This document shows positions 1 to 11,798 of a stretch of 64,000 nucleotides of DNA, in pieces. This DNA is from Perognathus longimembris pacificus (taxonomy: Eukaryota; Chordata; Mammalia; Rodentia; Heteromyidae), in contig NC_063167.1 in assembly GCF_023159225.1 (NCBI RefSeq), positions 6,560,234 through 6,624,233 on the forward strand, written 5' to 3'. Numbering within the stretch: the first letter of the stretch is position 1; every line of letters begins with the position of its first letter. The translations under genes were made by a program, and so were the position numbers. The notes beneath the pieces were generated by a model that saw only the letters and a program-made list of their open reading frames with translations, searched no databases and was not told the DNA's origin.

Positions 1-136
1 GAAGGTCATTGGCATCCCAATCCCTCCCCCCTTGTCCCGACTGCTTGTGTTGGGGTTCCTTCCTCAGTCACGACTGGTGCAACCCAGAGGAACGCCCTAG
101 GCTGCCCTCCTGCGCAACAGGATGATTCAGCCAAAG

Positions 137-155
137 ACTACAGATCCCAGCATGC
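137..155 (+). promoter_or_regulatory. ZNF143/THAP11-type motif, plus strand
   Basis: ACTACAGATCCCAGCATGC closely fits the long ZNF143 (Staf) consensus, ACTACA-nn-TCCCAGCATGC. A second copy in the opposite orientation lies 67 bp away. The match is direct; occupancy is not known. Confidence 0.65.
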
Positions 156-222
156 ATCCCTCCCTCCTTTCCGCTCTGCCTGGTACACCCGGGGTGGCCA
201 TAGGCAGGGTGCGCAGAGCATT

Positions 223-241
223 GCATGCCGGGACATGTAGT
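223..241 (-). promoter_or_regulatory. ZNF143/THAP11-type motif, minus strand
   Basis: Read on the minus strand, ACTACATGTCCCGGCATGC fits the ZNF143 consensus with one change (CCCGG for CCCAG). It is the inverted partner of the site at 137-155, and the pair lies in a CASZ1 intron of the long isoform. Confidence 0.6.
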
Positions 242-894
242 TTCCAATGCCACACCTCGGGATTACAGATAAGGATGGCTGCAATAACTTCTTGGATAGG
301 AAAATAAAGGATGGTGCTGCCAGCCAGGCCTGGCAGGGGACCAGTGAGGGCCTAGCTGGCATGGCGTGGCACCGCCTTGGATGTGGCTGACTGACAGGCT
401 GCAGATGGGTGGGCAGCCCTACCAGGAAGCTTGGCTACCACGGAGCCTCAGCAAGTGGGAACATGTGCCCCCTGTCAGGTCCTGCTGAGGCTCACAGCTG
501 TCGGGGCTCCCCAAGGTCAGCCGGGGCCTGCAGTGCCCACCCATTCAGGGGGAGCCATGAGCCACAGGGGCGGAGGGAGCGGGTGGCAGTTGGGGGAACG
601 CGGGGCCCAGCTCCTGCGGAGGCAGAGGGCCAGCGAGCGCACGGCCCCGGCCCGGTGGCCTCCGGGGCTGCCGGGGGGTGTGGGGCGCGAGCCTCTGGCT
701 CCGCCGAGCACCGCTGTGGTCCCCAAGAGTGGACTCGCAGTGGGAACACGGAGCAGATCTGGGAAACTAAGGTGGCTGCCGCTCAGAGAAGGGGAAGAGA
801 GGAAGGGGAGGGGCAGGGAGGAGCCCTGGTCCCCTCCATGCCGTGGGCCCGGCCCCAGGTGCTCAGAGAGGGAGGACAGCTGCTACTCAGGCGG

Positions 895-1428
895 TATAAA
901 TAATTCAATTTATTACTTTTATTGAGAACAGGAAGCCGCACACATTACGATACAAAGTCACCGTTCTCGCCGCAAGGAGCCACCACCATCGGGTGAGGAA
1001 GGTCCCTCCCCACCCCGGGGGCGGGGGGTGGGGGCTCTGCCCACCGTGCAGGCGGGTGTGGGCCTGGGGGGGGGCCTGGCCCCTCGCTCCCACTCATGGC
1101 TTCTGCGTCCTACTCGGCCCGGGCATGCGCCACGGAGGCCACCAGCCACGCGGGGGCCCGCACGGCCCCCTGGCCTGACCAGCTAGCGCCCCGAGGACCC
1201 GCCCTCCCAGCCCTCCGCAGCCAGTCCTCGAGGGATCCCCAAAGCCCCCGCCGCCCCCCGCGGCTGCTCAGGAACAGGCTGAGGGGCTCTAGCGGCAGCT
1301 TCTTTGGCTAGAAGGACGCGGCCTGGGGAGCGGCCGCGCCGGCCTGAGTGCAGGGCGAGGAGCGGGGCCTGGGCCGCCCGGCACACCCCTCCCGAGACGC
1401 AGGGGCGGGGGGCGGCTCAGGGAGGGAC
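895..1428 (-). other. CASZ1: 3' UTR of the short CASZ1 isoform
   Basis: On the minus strand this stretch runs from the stop codon to tandem poly(A) signals, about 530 bases, and is very rich in G and C. It contains no zinc-finger exon. For the long isoform it is the start of an intron. Its 3' boundary is inferred from the poly(A) signals, not measured. Confidence 0.75.
909..923 (-). terminator. CASZ1: Two adjacent poly(A) signals for the short isoform
   Basis: Reading the minus strand, AATAAA occurs at 923-918 and again at 914-909, in an AT-rich patch set in GC-rich sequence. They lie about 510 bases after the short-isoform stop codon, as expected for an alternative last exon. Cleavage would fall near 880-900. 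Confidence 0.8.
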
Positions 1429-1771
1429 TCACTTGTCCTGGAACTGCAGGAACCCGGGTTTGACCTGGGGCTTGGCGCTCTCTAGAGACGTCGTCGCCAG
1501 GGGCGAAGCGGGCAGGTGAGGCACTGACGCGGGGATCTGAGGCATCTGGGGTATGGTGGAAGCCAGCTGCTTCCAGGCGAGCAGGGTGGGGGTGGAGGGC
1601 ACCGAGGCCGGGCTGGGGGAGGGCCCCTCCAGGGAGGGCCCGGGGACCGCGGTGCCGGGGGGCGCCGGGGGGGACGAGGGGGCCAAGGGCGGCTTGGTCT
1701 CGGCGGCCGAGGCTGGGAAGGAGGCCTCGGAGGATCCTTTGGCTGCTCCTCCCTCGGTCCGGAAGTGGAAG
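1429..1771 (-). CDS. CASZ1: CASZ1 coding exon 13 with the short-isoform stop
   Basis: This exon encodes residues 1052-1164 (FHFRTEGG to GFLQFQD). It gives H1054 of finger 5, then a Pro/Ser/Ala-rich tail and the conserved block [20 protein letters not shown]. The acceptor is CCGCAG at 1773-1772. Two bases (AA) of codon 1165 precede a good donor, GTGAGT, at 1432-1427. If the donor is used, the codon is completed in an exon beyond the window (long isoform). If it is ignored, the frame reads AAG TGA: Lys1165 and stop at 1431-1429. This matches the known short human isoform, which ends one residue after the splice point. Confidence 0.95.
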
Positions 1772-4700
1772 CTGCGGGAGGCACGAGAGGGCGGCTCAGG
1801 GGGGCAGTGGGTCGGCTCTCCCCGGCCGCGCGTGGGGTCGGGGTGGGGGGGGAGAGGCCCCATCCCCAGCTCGGGGTGGAGCGGCCCTTCCCCGTGCCCA
1901 GCATGGGCTTCAGTTCTGCCATGACCTTCTACCGGGGCAGAGGGACACCGGCTCTGAACTTGGGTCTGGCGCGGGCCCTGGCTCCATCTTCCTGGTGTGA
2001 GCCGTGTCCGTCCCCAGCCCTCCCCGGACGGAGCGAGCGGGTGGGCAGGCCGTGGCTGAGGAGCCTCTCTAAGGCTTCCTAGGTAGGACCGGACGGTCAG
2101 CAGGCGTTTGTGTGGACCCGCGGCTGGGGAGCAACGCTTAGCGAGGAACGATCTGCTTTCGATGTTTACAAGTCCTGAGTTCAATTACCAGCAGCATCGG
2201 GGCTGGCCCTGGCCTCCGCGTGACTGGCCAACGCGCCGCATTGTTTTTAGGTCAAAGGGAATCTGAAGATGACGAGGCGCAGTTGGAAAGGCCGTCACGC
2301 AGGGTCCTGGCCCTGAGTTGGAGTCTCGCCTCGCCAGCAGGGCTCTGCAGGGGCAGAGCTGATGCCCACCCCACCCCCCCATCTGGTGCTCAGGGCCTCG
2401 AGATGGGGCATGCGCAGGGGGTGAGGTGCGAGCTGGCACTGAGCATGCTCACAGGAGGCCAGGCCAAACCTTTCTGGGCAGCACTTCTGACTAGCCAGGG
2501 CCTGACTGAAGAGCCGGCCAGGGGCCGGGCACGAAGGGCTCTGGGTCAGTGTCCCGGGGAGCCCCCCCCCCCCACACCTCACTCACTTTGCATGTTTGAT
2601 GGCCCCATCCAAGGTGCTGAAGAGCGCGCCACACTCCTCCACCACGCAGTGGAAATGGGCCTTGTGGAGGAAGTCACACTGGGCGTCGCAGAAGTCCTTG
2701 GTGCCGAACCTAGCAGAGGGGCCGTCCGGTTACCCAGGAGCCTTGGGCGGCGGCCGGGCCCACGGGCCCCAGTCCCGCCCCTCCGCGCGCCTCACCTGCG
2801 CAGGTACACCTTCCAGGGCTCGGAGAGCTTGTCCTGAACCAGCGTCTTCACCGCCTTGCCCAGGAAGGGCGAGGGCTCGGCCGCGGGGCTCCCCTCCGCG
2901 TCCGCCTTGATGCTCAGCAGGCTGCCGAGGCTGGGGTTGGCCTGAGACATCTGTGCGGACAGAGGCGGTGACTGCGGGGCCCTGACCCTGCCCGGCTCGG
3001 AGGGAAGGGGGGCTCCCGGTCTCCCCATCTCCCCAGGAGGCGCAGGGCCTCCCTCCCGGGCTCCTCCACGGCCCGGCTGCTACATCCATCCGTCAAGCGG
3101 AAGCCGCCACTCGGGGGACACTGCGACCCATCTCTCCCCAGACTTTGCGGCTCCCTGGTTATTTTCCTGCCAGAGATTTTCAAAAGACGTGCAGCAGCAG
3201 CAGCAGGAGGAGGAGGAGGAGGAGGGGAGGGGGAACCCCGATGAATTCCTTCAGAACAAGAGGAGGCATACAAAGGAGGGGGGGGGAGAGACGCATGGAG
3301 GGAGGAGGAGTGGGTGGCACAGGTTCCCGGGGGAGGAATGAGGTGGTGCCGGGGGCAGAGGGCGGCAGAGGGGAAAGGACGGCGAGGCCGGCCGCGTCCC
3401 ACCCACCCCGGGCGGTGCAGCCCGGGCCCGGCTCCCTCTTCAATGCAGTCACTTGTGTAGAGTAACCAAATTAATCTTGCTGCAGTCAAATTTATCATGT
3501 GAAGGGGGAAAAATATATTTGAGATGATGTATAATTTACAAAGACCCTGCATTATTTAAAATAAATATTCTGGAGCAAGCTCTCTGGAAGGCGTCCGAGA
3601 CCATTACTCAATCTGAAAAGTGGGACTTGATGCTTTTCACCCACTTTGGGACCCCCCCCCACTCCCCATCCTTCTTAAACACACAAAAATATATAAAATA
3701 AATAAATAACATTAATAACGAAGGGTGAGAAAAGTTAGAGGGTTCTAGAAAAGCTTTTGGAGTCCTCCATCCGAAGGGAGGGGAAAAAAAAAAAAAGGTG
3801 TCAGAGGCTGGAATATATTTCTTCAGCCAGTTCATTAAATTAATTTGTAAGCAGTGGCTCTGAAATTATATTCGATGAAAAATGGCCTCAAAATTTAAAT
3901 GGTACAAACTCATCTTATTAGAGGGAAAACATTAAAAAACAAACACATCCCCCACCCCCAGCACAGCTTTAATTTCTCTGGGTGGGGGAATGGAAGGCGT
4001 GTGATGGATGGTTCTTACCTTATTCATAAGCGAGGATAAAAGAGATGAATTTGCCGGGACTGCGTGGCCATTTGATTCATTACTAGAACACACAAACCAA
4101 GGGACTCGGCTTAGACATCTGCGGGCCGGGCCCAGAGATGCGCCCCGCCCAGCCGCCGGGCCCCGGCTCTGACCCTGCCCGCCGCAGCCGCCTGAGCCGG
4201 GCGACCAGGCCTCGCCGGGGGGCCTGCGTGGAGGGTGCGGTGGCGGGTGGCGGGCCTCCTCTCTGAGGCCTCCTCTGGGGAGGGGGGCCTCCTGGGCCGG
4301 GGGGGGGGCGGTCTGGCTCTGCAGCAGCCTCTCCTCACCTGGACTCCTTCACAGTCAGGTCTAGACTGTGATCTTGGGAGGCTTCGTGGGGGCCTGGGGT
4401 GCCCGCGCTCTCACCGGGTTCCTGCTTCACCTGGGCCTGGGGGAACCTGGCGGGGGGCACCTGCTGCCCGCTTCCTGCAGGGGAGGGAAGATGGGGTTCA
4501 GAGGCGCCTCCCCTGCAGAGGGGTGGGCAGGGGCCCCCCCCCGGGGGAGGCCTGGCTGCTGGTCAGCAGTTCTCCGCGCTGACGTGATGCTTTGCGACGC
4601 GGTGCCCTGTGTGGCAATTCTTTAAGTGATAATTATTGCAAAATTATGTCAAAGTTGTCCCGGCTCGGGGCCTCCTGCGGGAGGAGGGCGGGGAGGCTGG

Positions 4701-5975
4701 GGAGGGGGCCGGGGCGGGGGGGCGGGCACCCTTCATCTTCTCCACCGACTGTCACAGTCGATTTGTGGGGCTGCCGCTTAAGCTTTTATTAAAGACTCTG
4801 TTAATGTTGAGGGGAAGTGGCAGATCTGGACTGGGAGCGGCCTCTCCGCGGTCCCCGGCCCGCTGTTGCCCGGGCGACGGCCCTGCCCGCTCTGAGCATG
4901 CCCGGGGAGGGCATCTGCTGTGTCAGGACTATCGGGGCTGACGGCCAATCAGGGCGGTTCAAACTGTGTGACCTCGCCCGTCAAGCCGTCCGGGCAAGGG
5001 GCTCGGGCCGGGCGGGCGGGGAGCTGGGCACCGACAGGCCGCGGGAGGCTGAGCGGGGCGGAGGGGGGAAGCCGCTGACGGGGTTGGGGGGGGATGTCCA
5101 CCAAGCCTTGGCCCACAATCCCCAAGTGACTGAAATATTAATCTGCCCCAAGGCGCTACAGCGGAGCGGGCGGCTTCACAGACAGAAAGTGGCATTTTAT
5201 TAAAAATAAAGGAAAAATGGCTTCCCTCCCCCCTTGACCTTTCTTTTGGAGAAAGGAGATTTTTTGTTGTTTTCCTCCATAAGGAAAAGAAAGTAGTCGG
5301 CCGTCCGGTGGCTAAACTCAGGGTGGCCCCCGTCGCGCAGGGAGTGGAAAGGGCCGCGCGGGCCCCGAGTGCCTCTGGTCATTTACCCTCCGGGTCCCCG
5401 GGGATACGGGACCCCTGGGCGGCGCCAGCACCCAGGTGGGGGGGGCGGGGGGAGGGGAGGTGTGCGCAGGGCCCTGGCCACACAGCCGTGCTGCCCAGGA
5501 CAGTGTGGGCCTCTTGCCGTGTCCCCAGCGCCTGGCTCCGTGCCAGCCCCCCCCCGCCAGCCCCCCGCCAGCTGCTCTGTGTAAGCACCCACGCTTGTTG
5601 AATGAACGCGTGCGCGGACGAATGGGGCGAGCCCCCACCCAGACGTGAGCTGGACTCGGATCACACGACGGGCTCTGTGGAGGGCACAGAAGGGGAGGAG
5701 TGGGGGAAACAGGAAGAGAGGAAGGGACGGAGGAAGGAAGGGAGGGAGGAGGGCGGCCCGCGCGGTGGCCGGCACGGCCGCCAGCGGTGAGCCCGCGGCT
5801 CCGGCCTGCGCTGCCCGACGGGGCAGCCTGTGGACAGGGGTGGATGCCCGAGGACAGCCGCACCAGGCCCCTTCCCCGCGCTCCTAGCTGCTCAGGAGGC
5901 CAGATCTGAGGATGGCAGTTCAAAGCCAGTCTGAGTGGAAAAACCAGTGACTCTGGTCTCCAATTAACTAATACA

Positions 5976-6024
<49 letters not shown>

Positions 6025-9000
6025 ACTGGGGAGAAGCGTCCCTCAGCCTGGGAGGGCTGCCCGGTGTGCAGGTGTCCGGGCAGTCACCCTGCCACCAGGC
6101 TAGACTCCTCCCCTTCCAGGTCAGCTGACGAAGACCCGAGGAAAGAAGGTTCTAGAACAGCTGTCCTTGGGGCTCATGAGTGACACGAGTGTTGGGCAGA
6201 TAGGGAGCCAGCAGGACACAGAGATACCCAGGGGGCAGGAGCAGTGGCCGGCTCTCCCGGTGGAGAAGCAGAGGAACGGGCTTGCTGGGCCCCAGAGAGG
6301 AAACAAACAGAATGGAGACAGAGATCGGGCCAAGAGGGGGTACTGGAGGGCAGGGGTGAGGGGGCAGGGGCCGGGCACCCACTCTTCCCAGCCCGGCCCT
6401 GTCCTGCTCCGCCTGAGCACGGGAGCCTGCTGGGTCCGGAAGGCGCTGCCTTCCTGGGCCGGGCCCGGCCTGCTCACCTGGGTCAAAGGTGGCAGAGGGC
6501 TTGAGGGCGGCCGCAGCTAGTCTGGCCATCATGGGTGAGATGAGGCCTTTGCTTGCAGAAATCCTCTCCATGATGGAGGCAGGGGGCACCGGGACAGAGG
6601 TGGCGGCTCCGGAGGCCGAGTCTCCAGCTCCGGAGGCCACCAGCGCCGGCGGGTCGGGAGCGGCCGAGGCCGGCGCCCCGGACGACACGGCCCCCAGCAG
6701 GCCGGGGGCACCCACGGGCAGCGAGGCGCTCCCCCGGCCGGGAAGGAGGGGGAAGTAGGGCGCGGCGGTGGGCAGGCCTGAGTTGGAGAGGGCCAGCGCC
6801 AGGGGGATGGAACCGGGCAGGCCCTGGGGCAGCAGCCCGCCGGCCATCTTGCCGCCGGGCGGCTTGGTGGCGCTGGGCGCGGCCTCGGGGGCGGCCAGGG
6901 AGGCGGAGGACTGCTGGCTGGTGGGGGAGGCGCTCAGGCTGGAGTTCTTGCTGCTCAGGGCGGAGAAGTCGACGAGGTCGTCGTTGCTGGACTCCTCGTG
7001 CTCCGTGTCCTTGGCGCCCAGCAGCGAGGCCGGCAGCCCCAGCGAGCCGGAGGAGCGGATGTGCCGGCGCTCGTGCTTGCGCTTGTGCGAGGTCATCTGG
7101 CTGGTGGAGGTGAAGGTGAAGCCGCAGCCGGCGCGGATGCAGTGGAAGTGGTTGGTGGCCTTGCTGTACACGCAGCCCTCGTACTTGCACTCCTCGTACT
7201 TGTAGAACTTCTTGAAGCCGTCCTTGGCGTACGCGTCGTCCTTGATGTGGTAGCTCTTGTGCTTCTCGATGTCACACTTGTTCTTGAAGGTGAACGTGCA
7301 GCCGGGGCGCCTGCGCGGAACACGGGGAGCCTGAACCCCGGGCCTCGCGGGACTTGGGGGAAGCCCTGCCCGCCTGTAACCCCAGCTGCTCAGGAAACCG
7401 AGGTCTGAGGATCATGGCTCAAAGCCAACTCTGTGAGGCTCTACTTACGACCCACGAACCCCCACAACGCTGGAAGCGGAACTGTGACCCAAGGGGTACA
7501 GCGCCCATCTTGGCTCAAAATGCTAGGAGACAGCATTCGGGCCCTGAGTTCAAGCCTCAGTACGGGCACACTTACAAACCCCGGGAGGAACAGACGGGAG
7601 ACCCGGGCCGGAGACCGAGCCCCTCCGCCATTCCCGACCTTGTCCTTTTTCCCCAGGTGGAGCCGGACTCCGGCTGCCCCGTGGACGAGCCCCCCCCCCC
7701 CCCCGGGAGTCTCGGCGGCCCGGGCCAGCCCCTCACCGGCAATGGAAGTGCGTGGTCTTCTGCCCGTAGAACTGGCAGTCGGCGGTGCCGCAGTCCTCGG
7801 TGGCCCGGAAGCGCTGGAAACCGTCGTTGATGAGCTGCGTGTTCTTCTTGTGGAAGTTCTCGTGGGTCATCACGTCGGAGGTGCTCGTGTACACCTTGTT
7901 GCAGCCCACCTAGGCAAGCCAGGACGGCCGTCAGGGGGCGGGAGCCACGCCCGGCCTGCGCGGCGGGGTGCGGCTGGGGGAGCGGAGCCCCTCGAATGAC
8001 CTGTGCGCGGGGCGGGGCGGGGTGGGCTCTCCACCCTCGGACCTCGACTCACTTCCAGGCTCTCGAGAGGGAGCCACGCCGCGTGGCGTGGGGTGGGCGG
8101 CGCAGGCGGCAGCCGCACCTCTACAACCTCCCAGGGGTGGACGGCCCGGACCCCGGTGCCCACCTTTCATTCCGGGCTTTGCCCAGCGGATGGCTCCTGG
8201 GCACCGGGCCCTCCCGCCCACCGACGCCGGGCCAGGCCGACAACGTTGCCATATTGAGTAAAAAAAGCAGTGGCCCCGAGCGCGGGGGGGGGGGGGGGGG
8301 GGCTGGGCTGTGCCAGCGTCTGCACCATCTCAGGCCCGGAGGGTGGGGGGCGGAGGGTGGGGGGGTGGAGGGGCCCCCCGCTCCTGGGCCAGGTTGTCTC
8401 ACAGAGCCCATAACAACCCCTGACAGATACGGAGGAGGCGCGGGCTGCTATGTGCAGCCCCGAGTCGCTCCCTCGGGCCTGACACCTTGAAAAAGCCCAG
8501 ACTCGGTGTGGCATTAAAACAAAGAATTAAACAAAAACCGCCCCAGGAATCGTTCGCGATGCCGCTCTGGGTGCTAAAGCCTGAAAAATGTCGGTCTGTA
8601 TAAACAGCTCACTGAATTCCACCCCCCCGCACCAAGTATGGCCACAGGGAAGGCCCCCACGCTGGCCACCGGCCCCGGCCCCCATCGGGGCCTCTGAGTG
8701 TGGCCCCTGCCCGCGTGCGGGGCGGGGCGGGGCGGGGCGGGGTCGGGGCGGGGCAGGGCTGGGGCGGGGCTGGGGCGTGGCTGGGCTGGGGGCGGGACAG
8801 GGGCGGGGCTGGGGCGTGTCATGGGCGTGGCGTGGCGGGGGGCGGGGCGGGGGGCGGGGCGGGGGGCGGGGCCCCCGGCAGGTCACCTGCATGCAGTGGT
8901 AGTGGGTGCTCTTCCCGTTGAGGTGGCAGCCGTGGTAGTAGACGCTGCAGTCGTCCAGCGGGCTGAAGCGCATGAACCCGTGCTGCAGGGAGTTGTCGCG

Positions 9001-11767
9001 CTTCTTGTGCATGTTGTAGTGCCGGATGACGTCCTGCTTACTCGTGAACCTCTGCCAGGAGGGAGCGCTGGGTTGGCAAGAGCCCCTGACCGGGCCAGGG
9101 CTGGCCCCAAGGCCCTCAGGTCGCCCTATAAATAACCCCCGACGGGGCCAGGGCAGTCCAGACTGCCTGGTCGCTTCCCACACACTGGCCACGGGCAGGA
9201 ATGAGCTGGAGGGCTCAGAGACACCCTCTAGCCTCCCCCTGGCTCCCCAACAGTACCCTCCCCTGGGGGCACACAAGGTGCGCAGTCCCCGGCGCCTATG
9301 TCAAGGGCTCCGATGGGTGACAAACACCCCAGGGTGGCCATGTGGGCTGAGCTGGCCAAACAGAACAAGCCTGTGCAGCCTGCCCAGCACCGCCAATTCA
9401 CCAGCCCTGCCCGGCATCGGCAGCCTGGGAGGAGCAGGGAGAGTCCGTGAGCACGGGGCACCGGCTGATGGGCACGGCCGCTGGTCCCCGCCGGACTCCC
9501 GGTGAGGGGCGGGCACCAGGCACGGGCTGGATCTGGGGATGTGGGGGGCTGGGGGCCGGCCTGTGCGCCCCACCTGCTCAGTGAAGCTAAGGTGGCCCTG
9601 GGTGGACAGGCGGGCGTGGCTCCTACCTGGTAGTTGCACTCGGGGTCTAGGCAGTGGTAGTGCTCGCGGTACTGGTAGGCGCAGTGGATGTGGCCGCAGT
9701 GCTGGCTGCCAGAGAACCTGGAGGGAGGAGCGCAGGACGGGTCAGCCGTGGAAGGCCTCTCCGCTAGGGCCCAGGCCTGAGCGGCCTCCCTGTACTGCGG
9801 GGCCCAGAGAGCCCGGGGGTGGGGGTGGGGAGAACGGGGGAGACGGGGGGAGCGGTAGAGGCCTGGGGGCAGCAGGGCCAAGCACCAGGCTTGTCAGGAA
9901 TCCCAGCCGCCTGCCAGCCTCGGCCTGGCACAGGGTGCCAGGTGAGACAGGCCTGGCACCCAGGTGGGTAAGGAAAGTGGGGCAGGCCCCGAACCACGAG
10001 CCAGAGGAGGGCCCGACCAAAGACCGGGCGCTTCTGCGGGCGGCAGCCTGACCCGGTCCCGCCCACCCACCCTCGGCCCGGGCCTGGCTCGGGCGGAGAC
10101 CCCGGCTGCACCCGCCAGGGCTCTGCTGCTGAGAAGTGTTAAAGGGCTCTCTCTGTGCTGGGCTTTTCCTGACACTTGAAACAGTCCAGAGTTATGAATT
10201 TTTAAAGCAGAGCATCTGTTTGGCTTCCCATGGTAGGAGCTCACTCTGCAGCCAAGTGCACAGCCAGGAGCCCCCCGCCCCCCAGCCCCCCCCAGCCCCG
10301 CCCCCCGCCCTGCTGCCGCTGGCTGGGGTTCCGTGCCACCTTCCCTGGGCGGGGGGCTCTGAGAGCGGCCCCCCGGCAGCAGGGGTGGGGCGGGCGGGGG
10401 CGGGGCTTCACTCAGGTCCCCTCGGTGGATGCTGGGGTTTCGGGAGATGGGAAGAAGCCCACTGGATGGGGAGAACTACTCACAAATAAATATTTAAGCG
10501 GAAGCTGCCAAAAGGACCATCTGCTAAGGCCCCGCTAATAACGACGGTGGTAATAATCATCAAGAGCGGACGGGGCGAGCGGAGCGGGGAAGACAGAGGG
10601 GCGACGGGGCGGAGACACGGAGGGACACGGGAAGCACTGCTGCCAGGCCGTGGGCCCCAGTGGGGCCCCAGCCTTGGGGGGCCTGGTGTGGGGGGGGTTG
10701 TTGAGGGTCCTCACTGGCCAGTTCCACTGCCTTTGGGATGGGCAAGAGTGGATCTGGAGTCGAGGGGCACCAGGGCTCCTCTTAGGGGGGCCCAGTGGGC
10801 CACGTCAAGGGCAACGGCCTCTCCCCGCTCACTGCTCCGCAGTGGCCATCCTCCATCCCCGCCCCGTGTGGGTCGGAACCCGGGGCGGCCACGGAGCGGG
10901 CCTGCACTCACCTGCGGCCAGGCCCTGCCGTTGAGCCCCTGGTCCCCTAGCCCTACCTGGGGACAAGGCTATTTAAGGACTACGTGGGCCCTGGGGGGGG
11001 GGGGCGGCACAGCCCGCCCCGTCCCGCGCCCTGGATGTTCCTGGCTCCCCCGCCTTCTCTCCACAGTCTCCTCCCCAGGGGCCTACCTGGCAATATATTT
11101 CTGGTAAATGTTTACATCTTCGGTGACAGCTGGTTTATCTGTGGGCAATCCGTTCCTGGTGAGACACACAGGGCACAGCTGATTAGTGGACGGGGGTGGC
11201 CTCGGGTCCCAGGGGCGGCTGGTGGGCAGCTCCCCGCCCGGGCACTCCTCTCCTGGGTTCTGCCACAGGCTCAGGACGGGACTGAGAAAGTCTCTTGGTA
11301 GAAGTCTGGCAGAAGCTCAGTGAGGCCAACTCTGATGAGGACCGGGTGACCCAGAGAAGGTGAGGCCAGAGGCTCAGCCAGGCCAACAGGCCACCTGGGC
11401 AGGAAGTCTCAGGAACTGGGGCCTGGCCCCCAGCATGCACCGAGCGCAGGGGCCTTCCCAGGTCAGTGGGGGCTCGCAGAGGACGGAAGGACGTCATTCG
11501 CTCCGTGTGACCCATCATTTTTCTGTCCAGGCTAGTCCTCAATCCCTGGGTTATGGCTGAAAGGACCTATGCACCTCCTCCAGCCTTCTAGCTGCTTCTT
11601 CCTGCCTCCTCAGTGGTCCAGGCTCTGATCCCAAAGCCGGGACCACTGGCGTGGTGGCCAGGGTGGGGCAGTGCGGGCCCACCACGGCCTGCAGCAGTCA
11701 GAGGAAGCCCATGTGTCTGGGTGTGTGCCAGCAAGTGAGGGTACATGGGAGATGTAGAGTGCACAGG

Positions 11768-11798
<31 letters not shown>

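Larger units (their letters stand above)
1..894 (-). other. CASZ1: Long-isoform CASZ1 intron, left edge
   Basis: No exon of the long isoform was found here: no castor-type Cys/His pattern occurs in any frame. Apart from the paired ZNF143-like sites, the stretch is GC-rich and unremarkable. Confidence 0.7.

Noticed and set aside
1..900. Next zinc-finger exon of the long CASZ1 isoform
   Set aside because: No C-x4-C/H-x3-H castor pattern or family sequence was found in any frame; the exon must lie beyond the left edge.
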